Below are positions 33,540-43,159 of a stretch of 52,164 nt of DNA, piece by piece. Position numbers and translations under genes: made by a program. Position 1 is the stretch's first letter, and every line of letters starts with the position of its first letter. Origin of the DNA: an uncultured Prevotellaceae bacterium (GTDB lineage: Bacteria > Bacteroidota > Bacteroidia > Bacteroidales > Muribaculaceae); NCBI GenBank assembly GCA_947169265.1, contig CAMVPC010000023.1, positions 1-52,164 on the forward strand, in the 5' to 3' direction. The notes below the pieces were generated by a model. The model did no database searches, was not told the DNA's origin, and saw only the letters and a list, made by a program, of their open reading frames with translations.

Positions 33540-35294
33540 TCAGATGCCGAGGTCGCGGGCGATGCGATCGAGTTTGGCATCGGCCCAATCGTTCTTGGCG
33601 TCGTAGTCCTTGCCATCCCAGTTGACGTCGTGGACCTCGAAGTAGAACTTGATTTTGGGCTCGGTGCCGCTGGGACGGATGGAGATTTTGCTGCCGTCCT
33701 CGGTGTAGTACTGCAACACATTGCTGCGCGCGGGCATCTCAAGTTTGGTCTCCTTGCCGGTGAGGATATCCTTCTGGACAAGGAGGTCGAAGTCCTTGGT
33801 GAGGATGACTTTCGAGCCGTCAATTTCCTGTGGCGGATTGTTGCGGAAGTTGACCATCATGGCGGCAATTTCCTCGGCGCCACTCTTACCCTTGCGCACC
33901 ACGCTGATGCCGCGCTCCTTACTGTAGCCGTAGTCCTTATAGAGCTGGATGAGCATTTCGTTCATCGACTGTCCACGGTCCTTGGCCCAAGCGGCGATTT
34001 CACACATCAGGGGGATTGACGACACCGAGTCCTTGTCGCGGCAGAAGTCCTCGGGCAGGAAGCCGTAGCTCTCCTCGCCGCCACCCAGATAGCGTGCGCT
34101 GGTGCCTTCGAGTTCGCGCATGACGGTGGCAATCCACTTGAAACCGGTGTAGCAGTCATACATCTTGATGCCCTGCTTTTCGGCAATGCGACGGATGGTC
34201 TCACTGGTGACGATGGTCTTGACGATGTAGTCGTTGTCGCGGTCGAGGCGCCCGAGCTCGGCATTGCGGGTGATAAGATAGTAATGGAAGATGAGCTGGA
34301 TTTGGTTACCGTTAACCAGGTCATACTCGCCCTTATTGTTCTTGAACACGACGCTGATGCGGTCGGCATCGGGGTCGCTGGCCAGGGCAATGTCGGCCTG
34401 CACCTCTTCGGCCTTGGCGATAGCCATCTCCATGGCGCTGCGCATCTCGGGGTTGGGTTGTGGCACAGTGGGGAAATCGCCGCTCATCACGTCCTGCTCG
34501 GGGATGTGGATAATATTGTCAAATCCCCAGCGCTGGATGGAGCGTGGCACTATGTCGCGTCCCACACCGTGGATGGGGGTATAGACAATCTTGAGGTCGT
34601 GATGCTTCTTGTCGATGTCGGGGCTGAGCGAGAGCGTATGGATTTTCTCGATATACTGGTGGTCAATTTCCTCACCAATCATCTCAATAAGGTCGGGATT
34701 GCCCTCAAACTTGATTTCGGTCACACTCTTGATGCGGTTCACATAGTCAATGATGTTCACATCGTGGGGCGACACCACCTGCGCGCCATCGTCCCAATAA
34801 GCCTTGTAGCCGTTATATTCTTTGGGGTTGTGACTGGCTGTGATGTTCACACCGCTTTGGCAACCCAGCAGACGGATGGCGAAAGAGACTTCGGGCGTGG
34901 GACGCGCACTCTCGAAGAGATATACCTTAATCCCATTGGCGCTGAACACATTGGCCACGGTCTCGGCAAAGAGTCGACTGTTGTTGCGCACGTCGTGGCC
35001 CACGATAACCTTGCGCTCGGGCAAGTCTTTGAAAGCCTCGTTGATATAGTTGGCGAGGCCTTGAGTAGCGCTACCCACGGTGTAGATATTCATGCGGTTG
35101 GAGCCGGCACCCATGATGCCACGCAGTCCACCGGTACCGAACTCGAGGTCCTTATAGAACGATTCAATCAACTCGGTCTTGTCGTCGGCATCAAGCATAG
35201 CCTGCACTTCGGCCTTGGTTTTCTCGTCGTAACCTTCACCAAGCCACACCTGTGCTTTGGCGGTCACTTCTTTAATAAGTTGGTCGTTACTCAT
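33540..35294 (-). CDS. phospho-sugar mutase (phosphoglucomutase/phosphomannomutase)
   Basis: Interconverts hexose 1- and 6-phosphates. 584 residues, the length of the long PGM/PMM form common in Bacteroidota and Firmicutes. The phosphoserine loop is GVNITASHNPKEYNGYK with Ser154, the metal loop is ASDPDADRISVV, the sugar-specificity loop is GGGEESYGFL, and the phosphate-binding loop near the end is SIRPSGTEPKIKFYF. It has its own strong promoter and a terminator, so it is monocistronic. Choice between glucose and mannose cannot be made from motifs alone. Confidence 0.95.
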   Translation of the reverse strand: MSNDQLIKEVTAKAQVWLGEGYDEKTKAEVQAMLDADDKTELIESFYKDLEFGTGGLRGIMGAGSNRMNIYTVGSATQGLANYINEAFKDLPERKVIVGHDVRNNSRLFAETVANVFSANGIKVYLFESARPTPEVSFAIRLLGCQSGVNITASHNPKEYNGYKAYWDDGAQVVSPHDVNIIDYVNRIKSVTEIKFEGNPDLIEMIGEEIDHQYIEKIHTLSLSPDIDKKHHDLKIVYTPIHGVGRDIVPRSIQRWGFDNIIHIPEQDVMSGDFPTVPQPNPEMRSAMEMAIAKAEEVQADIALASDPDADRISVVFKNNKGEYDLVNGNQIQLIFHYYLITRNAELGRLDRDNDYIVKTIVTSETIRRIAEKQGIKMYDCYTGFKWIATVMRELEGTSARYLGGGEESYGFLPEDFCRDKDSVSSIPLMCEIAAWAKDRGQSMNEMLIQLYKDYGYSKERGISVVRKGKSGAEEIAAMMVNFRNNPPQEIDGSKVILTKDFDLLVQKDILTGKETKLEMPARSNVLQYYTEDGSKISIRPSGTEPKIKFYFEVHDVNWDGKDYDAKNDWADAKLDRIARDLGI

Positions 35295-35336
35295 TTGGCT
35301 TAAGTATTAATATTTTAAGTTTTGATAAATTTTTCA

Positions 35337-35368
35337 CAAATATAGTCAAAATATTCGTTTTTAGCAAA
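35337..35368 (-). promoter_or_regulatory. promoter of the phosphohexomutase gene
   Basis: On the minus strand TTTG (35365-35368), 20 bases, TATATTTG (35337-35344). It fills most of the 81-base gap after the M18 aminopeptidase gene and gives a leader of about 40 bases. Confidence 0.75.
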
Positions 35369-35375
35369 TTCTCGG

Positions 35376-36668
35376 TCACGAAAAGAATTTTTTGAACACC
35401 TTTATCATGTTCAGGTGGTCGGCAACCGAGGCCGTTTCGCGCACGCTGTGCATGGCCAGCAACGGATTGCCCACGTCAACGCCCTCGATGTCGATTTGGC
35501 CCGTGAGAATATTGCCCAGCGTCGAGCCACCGGCCACGTCGCTGTGGTTGACAAAATACTGGTAGGGTGAGCCGGCCTCGACACACAGGTTCTTGAAGAT
35601 GGCTGCCGAATGGGCGTCGGTCATATACTTGCAATTGCTGTTGATTTTGATGCACGGGCCGCCACCCAGCGAAGGATGATTGGTGGGGTCGAACTTCTCG
35701 GGATAGTTGGGGTGGAACGCATGGGCGTTGTCGGCACTCACCATGAACGAGCGCTGCAGCGCGCGGCAATAGTCATCGAAGTTGCCACCGCGAGCCTCAA
35801 CGAGTCGTTGCAAAGCATTGGCCAGGACCGGCGAGCCCGCGCCCTGCTTGGTGCCGCTACCTGTTTCCTCGTTGTCGAAGATAGCGATCACACACGTCGT
35901 GTCACTGTCGGCACACTCGGTGATGGCGGTCACGGCGGCGTGCACCATGCTCAAGTCATCGAGTCGTCCACACGAAACGAACTCGTCGTGGAGGCCGAAC
36001 GTGCATGCCGGCGTAGTGTCGTAGAGCAGCAAATCGAAGTCGAGAATATCGCTCATTTCCACATTCAGTTCTTGGGCCACAAGACGCAGCAGCATGTTGT
36101 CAGCCTCAAGTTTGTCGTTGACACGCGCGATAAGCGGCAACATATCTTTTTGCTTCGACAACTTGTTACCTTCGTTCACGGCACGGTTAAAGTGAATGGC
36201 CAAATGCGCGATTTGCATGAGCGGACGATCGATTTTCACCGTGCGTGTGACCACATGCAGTGCATCCTCGCCCTTGAGAATGACTCGTCCGGCCACCGAA
36301 AGCGGACGGTCGAACCATGTGTAAAGGATGGGGCCACCATAGACTTCGGTGTTGAGCTTGACAATGCCCCCCTCGCACATCATTTCGCCTCGCGGCTTGA
36401 TGCGGAAGCCCGGCGAATCGCTGTGAGCCGCGATGATTTTAAAACCGGTCTCGGCTTCGGCCTTATTCCCCATCGTAACGGCGAAGATAGCCGAACCATT
36501 CTTCGTAAAAAAGAACTTATCACCGCAATTAATGGAAAATTTCTCACTCAGCGGCAGCTCTTTAAACCCAGCTTCCTCGAGCATTCCTTTAACAGTTTCA
36601 ACCGCAAGAAAATTACATGGGCTGTTGTCCATGAAGCGCAAAAGAGATTGCAAATAATCAGTTTTCAT
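35376..36668 (-). CDS. M18 family aminopeptidase
   Basis: Zinc aminopeptidase of 430 residues, cytoplasmic, likely releasing N-terminal acidic or neutral residues from peptides. Metal and catalytic motifs of M18: AAHSDSPGFRIKP, DLLLYDTTPACTFG, RLDDLSMVHAAV, FDNEETGSGTKQGAGSP, and VNHSDVAGGSTLGNI near the C terminus. Its length matches bacterial ApeB-type enzymes. It lies 81 bases after the DUF5063 gene; whether it shares the yicC operon transcript is open because I find no promoter box in that gap. Confidence 0.95.
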   Translation of the reverse strand: MKTDYLQSLLRFMDNSPCNFLAVETVKGMLEEAGFKELPLSEKFSINCGDKFFFTKNGSAIFAVTMGNKAEAETGFKIIAAHSDSPGFRIKPRGEMMCEGGIVKLNTEVYGGPILYTWFDRPLSVAGRVILKGEDALHVVTRTVKIDRPLMQIAHLAIHFNRAVNEGNKLSKQKDMLPLIARVNDKLEADNMLLRLVAQELNVEMSDILDFDLLLYDTTPACTFGLHDEFVSCGRLDDLSMVHAAVTAITECADSDTTCVIAIFDNEETGSGTKQGAGSPVLANALQRLVEARGGNFDDYCRALQRSFMVSADNAHAFHPNYPEKFDPTNHPSLGGGPCIKINSNCKYMTDAHSAAIFKNLCVEAGSPYQYFVNHSDVAGGSTLGNILTGQIDIEGVDVGNPLLAMHSVRETASVADHLNMIKVFKKFFS

Positions 36669-36749
36669 TGTTTATTGAGTTTTAAGTGATTTTGTTTTTG
36701 AAGTAGCACTCTCTCAACCGACGAGATGGCCATTGTCATATTTGCCGAC

Positions 36750-37274
36750 TCAATAGAGCATATCGTCATCATCGGCCGTGGCCGTCATTATGTTGTTGAC
36801 AGCCCGTAGCACGTTACACAACTTTTGGCTCCAGTATCCATCGAAGTCCTCGCGACACCGCACCAGCAGTTCCCGTTGCACGGTGGCGTCAAGGTCGCGC
36901 ACAGCAGCCAGCAAGTCGTAGAACACCTGATAGAGGTCGGCAAGATTCTCGCTGATGGAAGTGGCGATGGGGCTGTCGCTGTATTTCATGTCATCCATGA
37001 ACACCTCAAGATAGACATCGTCCTCGCCAAGCAGGGCGGCAAGCCTGGAGCGCACGAGGTCATATTGAGTCTCATCGAGGGCCGGGGGAATTTCCACATC
37101 GTCAATCACGACCGGCTCCGGCAAATCGAGTGCCGAGATGTAGATGCGTGGCAACAGCTTGGCCATGTTGTGGACAAAGGTTCCGCGTTCAAGGCTCGGC
37201 GCGTGTTCGAGATTACCGCAGTATTCATTCACGAGGGCAATGAACGCCAGTGAGTTGGGAGAAAGTTGTTCCAT
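36750..37274 (-). CDS. DUF5063 domain protein
   Basis: 174 residues, acidic, probably cytoplasmic and helical. LSPNSLAFIALVNEYCGNLE at the start and YSDSPIATSISENLADLYQVFYDL with DGYWSQKLCNVLRA further on match what I recall as the Bacteroidota DUF5063 family. Function unknown. The start ATG at 37274 follows the nadD stop by two bases; the GTG just before it is in frame but less likely. It is the last close-packed gene of the yicC operon. Confidence 0.8.
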   Translation of the reverse strand: MEQLSPNSLAFIALVNEYCGNLEHAPSLERGTFVHNMAKLLPRIYISALDLPEPVVIDDVEIPPALDETQYDLVRSRLAALLGEDDVYLEVFMDDMKYSDSPIATSISENLADLYQVFYDLLAAVRDLDATVQRELLVRCREDFDGYWSQKLCNVLRAVNNIMTATADDDDMLY

Positions 37275-37276
37275 CA

Positions 37277-37864
37277 CTATTCAGGGGTATAAAGGTTATT
37301 CTTCTTGATGTAGCGAAGCACGTCATCGGGGACGTAGAATGACACGTCGCGCCATTGGGCAAGCGCCTCGCGCACACCCGTTGACGAGACCTCAACAAGG
37401 GGAGCATCGACCACCATGACACGACTGGCGAGCGCGTCGGGCACCACGATTTCAAAGCCTCGACGCGGATACACCATCACATGAAAGTCGCGCAATATCT
37501 CATCATACGCGCGCCACCGGTCGAAAAGGGCCCAGTTATCGGCCCCGATGAGCAGGTAAAACTCATCATCGGGGAACTTGCGTTGCAGGGCGCGCAAAGT
37601 GTCGATAGTATAAGAAGGTCGCGGCAACGTAAGCTCGAAAGCCGAAGTCTCGACACCATCGAGGCGGCGCGTCACCAGTTCGGTCATGCGCAAGCGGTCG
37701 TGGTCAGGCGCCATTGTCAAGCCCTGCTTGAGCGGATTTTGCGGCGACAACATGAGCCACAGCTGGTCAAGGACCGAATGTTGCATCACATAGCTGGCCA
37801 TAATGGCGTGCCCCACATGGATGGGGTTGAACGAGCCGCCGAAAATGCCTATTTTTCTCTTCAT
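37277..37864 (-). CDS. nadD: nicotinate-nucleotide adenylyltransferase
   Basis: Adenylates nicotinate mononucleotide to deamido-NAD in NAD synthesis. 195 residues with IGIFGGSFNPIHVGH carrying the HxGH nucleotidyltransferase motif, and VSSTGVREAL near the C terminus (the ISxTxIR motif). Full length. It lies nine bases after gmk and is followed by DUF5063 within two bases. Confidence 0.96.
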   Translation of the reverse strand: MKRKIGIFGGSFNPIHVGHAIMASYVMQHSVLDQLWLMLSPQNPLKQGLTMAPDHDRLRMTELVTRRLDGVETSAFELTLPRPSYTIDTLRALQRKFPDDEFYLLIGADNWALFDRWRAYDEILRDFHVMVYPRRGFEIVVPDALASRVMVVDAPLVEVSSTGVREALAQWRDVSFYVPDDVLRYIKKNNLYTPE

Positions 37865-37873
37865 GGCGGCACG

Positions 37874-38452
37874 TTACGATTCCAGGAAGTCGACAATGGC
37901 GCGGCGCGTATCCTCAACGGCGGTAACGAGCACGTCGTTCACGATAACGGCGTCGAAGTGAGGCGCGAACGTAAGCTCGTATGCTGCCTTGGCAATGCGT
38001 TTCTCAATCTCTTCCAGCGAGTCGGTGCCACGTCCCAATAGGCGCTCACGTAGCACCTCAATGCTGGGCGGCTGGATAAATAACGTCAAAGCGCGGTCAC
38101 CATAGAGTTTTTTCACGCTCAAGGCGCCTTTCACGTCAATGTCGAGTACGGCATTGTCACCGGCGGCCATGATTCGCTCAAGCTCACTCTTGAGGGTACC
38201 GTAGAAACGTCCCTCGTAAACCTCCTCAAATTCGGCGAACTCATCTCGTTCGATGCGCCGCTTAAAGTCGTCCACATCGAGGAAATAGTAATGCACACCA
38301 TGTTTTTCCTCGCCCCGCGGCTTTCGCGTGGTGGCCGAGACCGAGAACTGCAACCTCAGCTCTTTATCCTTGATGAGTTCACCAACAATAGTCGACTTGC
38401 CTGAGCCCGAGGGGGCCGACACGATAATCAGTTTTCCGGATTTCTTCGTCAT
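37874..38452 (-). CDS. gmk: guanylate kinase
   Basis: Phosphorylates GMP/dGMP to GDP/dGDP. 192 residues from ATG 38452, with P-loop SAPSGSGKST, the GMP-binding region TTRKPRGEEKHGVHYYFLD, and LDIDVKGALSVK. The frame is open to 38479, but that start would overlap yicC and add nine atypical residues. It lies 16 bases after yicC, a neighbour pair found widely. Confidence 0.97.
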   Translation of the reverse strand: MTKKSGKLIIVSAPSGSGKSTIVGELIKDKELRLQFSVSATTRKPRGEEKHGVHYYFLDVDDFKRRIERDEFAEFEEVYEGRFYGTLKSELERIMAAGDNAVLDIDVKGALSVKKLYGDRALTLFIQPPSIEVLRERLLGRGTDSLEEIEKRIAKAAYELTFAPHFDAVIVNDVLVTAVEDTRRAIVDFLES

Positions 38453-38468
38453 TTGGGTTTCGTTGTTT

Positions 38469-39347
38469 TTATAACACATTCAGCACCTGTTCCTTGATTT
38501 GCTCGAGATTATCTTTCATCTCAACCACGAGTTTTTGCATTTCGGCTTGATTGGCCTTCGAGCCGAGGGTATTGATTTCACGTCCCATCTCCTGAGTGAT
38601 AAAGCCGAGTTTTTTACCCTGGCACTCACCATCATTAAGGGTTTCAATAAAATAGTTGAGGTGATTGCGCAGCCTCACTTTCTCCTCGGTGACATCGAGT
38701 TTTTCGATATAGAAAATAAGTTCCTGCTCAAAGCGGTTACGGTCCACTTCCACCTCGGGCAATTTGGCGAGTGAGTCTTCAATTCGTTCTTTGATTTTCT
38801 CAACACGCGACTGCTCGTAGGGTTCCACTTCATCGAGCAACGCGCCGATGGCGTCAATGCGCTCGCGGAAGAAGATTTCAAGCCGGTTGCCTTCCTGGAT
38901 GCGGAAGTCATTAAGCGCGTCAACAGCCTGGCACAATGCCTGGTCGAGAGTGGCACACTCATCTTCACTTGCCTCATCCTCGTTGAGCGGATTGGTCAAC
39001 ACGTCGGGCAAGCGAAGCAAGGTGGCATACCAGTCGGCGGGCTCGTCGATATCGAGCGAGCGTGACATCTCCTCGATTTGCGCCTTATAGCCCCTGAGCG
39101 CGGGCAGGTTGATGGTAGCGGCGCCGCTATCGGCCACATTCTCGACCTGCACCCACAGGTCCACCTTGCCGCGGTGCAAGGATTTCGCGAGCATGGCTCG
39201 GATGTCGAGTTCCATTGCTCTAAAAGCCGGCGGCAGTTTCACCGACAAGTCGAGTTGCTTACTATTGAGTGTTTTAAGCTCAACGGTGATTTTTTTGTTG
39301 TCATGCGGGAGCGAGGCTTTCCCATAGCCGGTCATTGAGAGTATCAT
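38469..39347 (-). CDS. yicC: YicC family endoribonuclease-like protein
   Basis: 292 residues, full length for the UPF0701/YicC family: LSMTGYGKAS at the N terminus, ELKTLNSKQLDLSVKLP, and the C-terminal DUF1732 region with GKKLGFITQEMGREINTLGSKAN. YicC of E. coli is reported to cleave or help degrade RNA. It heads an operon with gmk, nadD and DUF5063 and has two overlapping promoter candidates upstream. Confidence 0.95.
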   Translation of the reverse strand: MILSMTGYGKASLPHDNKKITVELKTLNSKQLDLSVKLPPAFRAMELDIRAMLAKSLHRGKVDLWVQVENVADSGAATINLPALRGYKAQIEEMSRSLDIDEPADWYATLLRLPDVLTNPLNEDEASEDECATLDQALCQAVDALNDFRIQEGNRLEIFFRERIDAIGALLDEVEPYEQSRVEKIKERIEDSLAKLPEVEVDRNRFEQELIFYIEKLDVTEEKVRLRNHLNYFIETLNDGECQGKKLGFITQEMGREINTLGSKANQAEMQKLVVEMKDNLEQIKEQVLNVL

Positions 39348-39373
39348 AACAAAATCAGATGCTTATTTTAAGC

Positions 39374-39405
39374 CAAAAATAATTCCAATAGATATTTTAG
39401 GCAAA
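39374..39405 (-). promoter_or_regulatory. promoter candidate P2 of yicC operon
   Basis: On the minus strand TTTG (39402-39405), 20 bases, TATTTTTG (39374-39381). Its -33 box is the last half of the P1 -7 box, so the two promoters cannot be occupied together. Confidence 0.6.
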
Positions 39406-39432
39406 TTTAAGCATTTTACCCCAAATCTCAAA
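39402..39432 (-). promoter_or_regulatory. promoter candidate P1 of yicC operon
   Basis: On the minus strand TTTG (39429-39432), 19 bases, TAAATTTG (39402-39409), a full consensus match. Leader to yicC of about 50 bases. Confidence 0.7.
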
Positions 39433-39503
39433 AAATTATGGCACTAAAAGTTTCGCCACACAGGGCACGACGCCCCATGGAGGCGTTCATCGCTCATCTG
39501 CTG

Positions 39504-41417
39504 TCACGACTTGAGGTAGGTGTCGTCGGGCTGATGAGTGAGAAATCCCTCGTCGACAAGAAAAGCGACGGCACTGATGATATCGTCACGCGTGAAGCGC
39601 AATGTGGCAAGGAACTCCTCGAGACGGCGGGGACGCTGGCCGGCCATGTAGAGAATGCCATCCTGCACGTCACTCGCGTCGTAGGAAGCCCGCTTGCGTG
39701 CCTCGATACAATTGTCACAATGGTTGCAACGTTCCTCCACCCGCTCGCCGAAATAGTTGAGCAAATAACGCTCGCGGCACTGGTTCTCATCGCCGAAGGC
39801 ATAGCCCACCACAGCGTCAACGCGTGCGCGCATGTGTTCGCGCAATTCCTCGTAGATAGCCTTGGGGAAAAGCAGGTGGCGAGGTTCCTCACGCGAAGTA
39901 GTGTAAATCACATAAGGCGTGCGCTTGCGGGGCACATAGTGGAGGATGTGCATGCGGGTATATTCGAGCAACGCCTCGTAGATATTTTGCGGGTCAAGGC
40001 CAAACCGATAAGCCATTGTTTCCTCGTTGATAAACACATAGTCGGCAAAGAGCCCCGTGTAAGAACGTAGCAGCGCTTGCAGCACCTTGTCGGCGTCTTT
40101 TGTCGTCGGGTTAAGGTTATATAGTTGTTCCTTATTTGCCAATATCATTACGCGCGATTGCGTTTCCACCTCCTCGACAAACTGGATGTAGCCGGCTTGC
40201 GTGAGGATGCGCAACGCGTTGTGTGTGGGCAGGATAGGCTGCTTGAAGGTGTAGCAAAACAGATTAAAATTAAAATCAAACATTTTTCCATAGCCCTCAC
40301 CCACAGCCACTTCGAGGAAATTTCCCACACGCTCGTAGGTGCGTCGTATAAAATCTTTTTCGGGGAATGCCTCGGCGAGGTGGCGGTGAAGCGTGGCGCG
40401 GTCGGTGGGCTTAACGAGCATCACAGCATAGGCTCGCTTGCCGTCACGCCCGGCGCGCCCCGCCTCCTGGTAATACTCTTCGAGAGAGTTGGGCACGTCG
40501 ACATGTACCACGAGCCTCACGTCAGGCTTATCGATTCCCATCCCAAAGGCGTTAGTGGCCACCATGACCCTCAACTCGCCGCTCTTCCACTTGTTTTGTT
40601 TGTCTTCTTTCTCTTCGATTGAAAGGCCCGCATGGTAAAAATCGGCGGTAATGCCGTTGCGCCGCAACTCGTCGGCGATGAGCTTGGTGCGGTTGCGTGA
40701 GCGCACATACACGATGGCGCTCCCGCGCATACTGGCGACAATGTGGACGAGCTCGTCGTTTTTCTCATGGGTGTGCCGCACCACATAGGTGAGGTTGTCG
40801 CGCGCGAAGCTCTTCGAAAACACATTTCGCCGCGCAAACTCGAGCTTGTCCATAATATCGGTCACCACACGAGGTGTGGCCGTCGCCGTGAGCGCCAGCA
40901 CGGGAACCTCGGGGAATAGTTTCCTCACGCGCGCTATCGACAAGAACGAGGGCCTGAAGTCGTAGCCCCATTGCGAAATACAGTGAGCCTCGTCGACCAC
41001 CAGCAGGTTCACATCCATGCGCCGCAGCTCGGCGATGAAGTTCTGGTTATTGAGGCGTTCGGGCGACACATAAAGGAACTTCGCCTTGCCATTAATGCAG
41101 CGCTCGTAGCACAAAGTGGTCTCGCGACGGGTGAGTCCGGCGTGAAGATAAGTGGCGCGGATACCACGCGCCAGCAAGTTATCCACCTGGTCCTTCATGA
41201 GTGAGATGATGGGAGTCACCACAAGGGCCAAGCCGTCGAGCGCCATCGCCGGCAACTGGAAAGTGATGGACTTGCCGCCGCCGGTGGGCATGAGCCCCAG
41301 CGTGTCGCGGCGGTCGAGCACCGAGAGGATTATCTCGTCCTGCAATGGGCGAAACGAGTCAAATCCCCAATATTTCTTGAGAATTTGAAGTGCCTTCTCG
41401 AGCTGCCGGTGAGCCAT
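39504..41417 (-). CDS. recQ: ATP-dependent DNA helicase RecQ
   Basis: 3'-5' DNA helicase for recombination and fork repair, 637 residues. Helicase motifs: LMPTGGGKSITFQLP, VVDEAHCISQWGYDFRPSF, AFGMGIDKPDVRLVVHVD and QEAGRAGRDGKRA. The zinc-binding RQC part has NHCDNC. The C-terminal HRDC domain is not evident, making it shorter than many Bacteroidales RecQ proteins. The start ATG 41417 shares one base with the recJ stop (TGATG). Confidence 0.95.
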   Translation of the reverse strand: MAHRQLEKALQILKKYWGFDSFRPLQDEIILSVLDRRDTLGLMPTGGGKSITFQLPAMALDGLALVVTPIISLMKDQVDNLLARGIRATYLHAGLTRRETTLCYERCINGKAKFLYVSPERLNNQNFIAELRRMDVNLLVVDEAHCISQWGYDFRPSFLSIARVRKLFPEVPVLALTATATPRVVTDIMDKLEFARRNVFSKSFARDNLTYVVRHTHEKNDELVHIVASMRGSAIVYVRSRNRTKLIADELRRNGITADFYHAGLSIEEKEDKQNKWKSGELRVMVATNAFGMGIDKPDVRLVVHVDVPNSLEEYYQEAGRAGRDGKRAYAVMLVKPTDRATLHRHLAEAFPEKDFIRRTYERVGNFLEVAVGEGYGKMFDFNFNLFCYTFKQPILPTHNALRILTQAGYIQFVEEVETQSRVMILANKEQLYNLNPTTKDADKVLQALLRSYTGLFADYVFINEETMAYRFGLDPQNIYEALLEYTRMHILHYVPRKRTPYVIYTTSREEPRHLLFPKAIYEELREHMRARVDAVVGYAFGDENQCRERYLLNYFGERVEERCNHCDNCIEARKRASYDASDVQDGILYMAGQRPRRLEEFLATLRFTRDDIISAVAFLVDEGFLTHQPDDTYLKS

Positions 41418-43159
41418 CACTGCCAGCTTTCGTCGTGCATTTTTATACCCTTGACCATGAGCTGAACATAGCTCACGTTGCGGTGCTTGTTTTCCTCGAT
41501 GGTGAACACCATGTCAAACGGCTCGCCCGCCTTGATGCGCTCGAAATGCTCAGGCATGTTGAAGGCGATGCCGCTCATGGGCCGCGCCGCTGTACCATCG
41601 TTCACATCGAGCTTGATATGCTCCATCTTCTTGCCCACGAGTTTCGACGAGCCCACATCGCGACAGTTTCGCGCCACAAACACCGGCTTGTTGTTCTCGG
41701 GGCCGAACGGGTTGAAATACTTCATTTGACGCATGAACTCGCCGGAGATTTCACCCAACGTGATTTGGCAATCGATGTCGATCGACGGCGTCACCTGCTC
41801 CTCCTCGATGTGACTCTCGACATAGGCCTCGAGGCGACGGCGGAATTCGGGAATATTCTCGACCTTGATTGATAGTCCCACGGCATTCGTGTGACCGCCA
41901 AAGGTCTCGAGCAAATCGCGCTGCGCCTTAATCGCCTCGTAGATGTCGAAGCCTCGCACCGACCGCGACGAGCCGGTGGCGATTCCGTCACCGCCATAAG
42001 TGAGCACCACCGACGGGCGGAAATAGAGCTCGGCAAGTCGCGACGCCACGATGCCTATGATACCCATGTGCCAGTCGTGATTGTAAAGCACAATAGGTTT
42101 CTTGCTGCCTATCTCCTCTTTGTGGTTCTCGATGATAGCGTTGGCCTCATCAGTGATCTGGCGGTCGAGCTCTTTGCGGTCCTGATTGAACTGCTCTATC
42201 TTCTTGCTTATCTCGAGGGCCTCGCGCGGGTCCTTGGTGAGCAGTAACTCCACCGACTGCTGGCCACTTTGCATGCGTCCCGAGGCATTAATGCGCGGCC
42301 CTATCTTGAAGATGATATCGCTGATGTTGATGTCGCGCTTATCAAGCCCGCACATCTTGATAATACTCTTCAAGCCCACGCACGGGTTGTTGTTCAACCG
42401 CCTGATACCGTAGAAGGTTAGCACGCGGTTCTCGCCCGTGAGCGGCACCAAGTCGGCAGCAATACTCACTGCCAGCAAGTCGAGCGAGTGGTCAAGCTCG
42501 TACATGCTGTGGATGCCGTTACTGCGCGCGAAAGCCTGCATGAACTTGTAGCCCACGCCGCAACCGCTCAGCCCCTTGAAGGGATAAGCATCGTCCTTGA
42601 GCTTGGGGTTGAGGATAGCCACCGCGTCGGGCAACACATCGTCGGGCACATGGTGGTCACACACGATGAAATCGATACCCTTCTGCTTGGCATAGGCAAT
42701 CTCGTCGATAGCCTTGATGCCGCAGTCGAGCACGATAATCAACTTCACCCCGATGCTTTCGGCATAGTCAATGCTTTGCAACGAGATGCCATAACCGTCG
42801 TCGTCCCGCGTGGGGATATAATAGACGAGGTTGCTATAAAAATTTTGCAGGTAGCGATACACGAGGGCTACCGCAGTGGTCCCATCGACGTCATAGTCGC
42901 CATAGACCATTACTTTCTCTTTGGCCCCTAAGGCTTGGTTGAGCCTTTCCACGGCCTTTCCCATATCCCTCATCAGGAACGGGTCGGGCAGTTGGTGTAG
43001 CGAGGGGTAGAAGAAGCTTCGCACATCTTCGTCGGTCTTCATTCCACGCAACACCAGCAACCGGGCAACCGACGGGCACTGGGGGAATTTTGCCTCCAGG
43101 CGCCTTACGGCTTCTTGGTCTTCTTGTGTTAGGGGTAAGTAATTCCATTTACTTATCAT
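41417..43159 (-). CDS. recJ: single-stranded-DNA-specific exonuclease RecJ
   Basis: 5'-3' exonuclease on single-stranded DNA, 580 residues. DHH-family motifs VYGDYDVDGTTAV, LDCGIKAIDEI, VCDHHVPDD, then the DHHA1 part with YNHDWHMGIIGIVASRL and GGHTNAVGLSIK. It comes first in a two-gene operon with recQ; RecQ unwinding and RecJ degradation act together in the RecF pathway. Confidence 0.96.
   Translation of the reverse strand: MISKWNYLPLTQEDQEAVRRLEAKFPQCPSVARLLVLRGMKTDEDVRSFFYPSLHQLPDPFLMRDMGKAVERLNQALGAKEKVMVYGDYDVDGTTAVALVYRYLQNFYSNLVYYIPTRDDDGYGISLQSIDYAESIGVKLIIVLDCGIKAIDEIAYAKQKGIDFIVCDHHVPDDVLPDAVAILNPKLKDDAYPFKGLSGCGVGYKFMQAFARSNGIHSMYELDHSLDLLAVSIAADLVPLTGENRVLTFYGIRRLNNNPCVGLKSIIKMCGLDKRDINISDIIFKIGPRINASGRMQSGQQSVELLLTKDPREALEISKKIEQFNQDRKELDRQITDEANAIIENHKEEIGSKKPIVLYNHDWHMGIIGIVASRLAELYFRPSVVLTYGGDGIATGSSRSVRGFDIYEAIKAQRDLLETFGGHTNAVGLSIKVENIPEFRRRLEAYVESHIEEEQVTPSIDIDCQITLGEISGEFMRQMKYFNPFGPENNKPVFVARNCRDVGSSKLVGKKMEHIKLDVNDGTAARPMSGIAFNMPEHFERIKAGEPFDMVFTIEENKHRNVSYVQLMVKGIKMHDESWQ

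Noticed and set aside
34284-35303. 339-residue plus-strand open frame
   Set aside because: Antisense of the phosphohexomutase gene; it even runs past that gene's start into its leader.
35610-36689. 359-residue plus-strand open frame
   Set aside because: Antisense of the M18 aminopeptidase gene.
39438-40070. 210-residue plus-strand frame beginning in the gap before recQ's 3' end
   Set aside because: Apart from the first 20 codons it is the complement of recQ, and it resembles no protein family.
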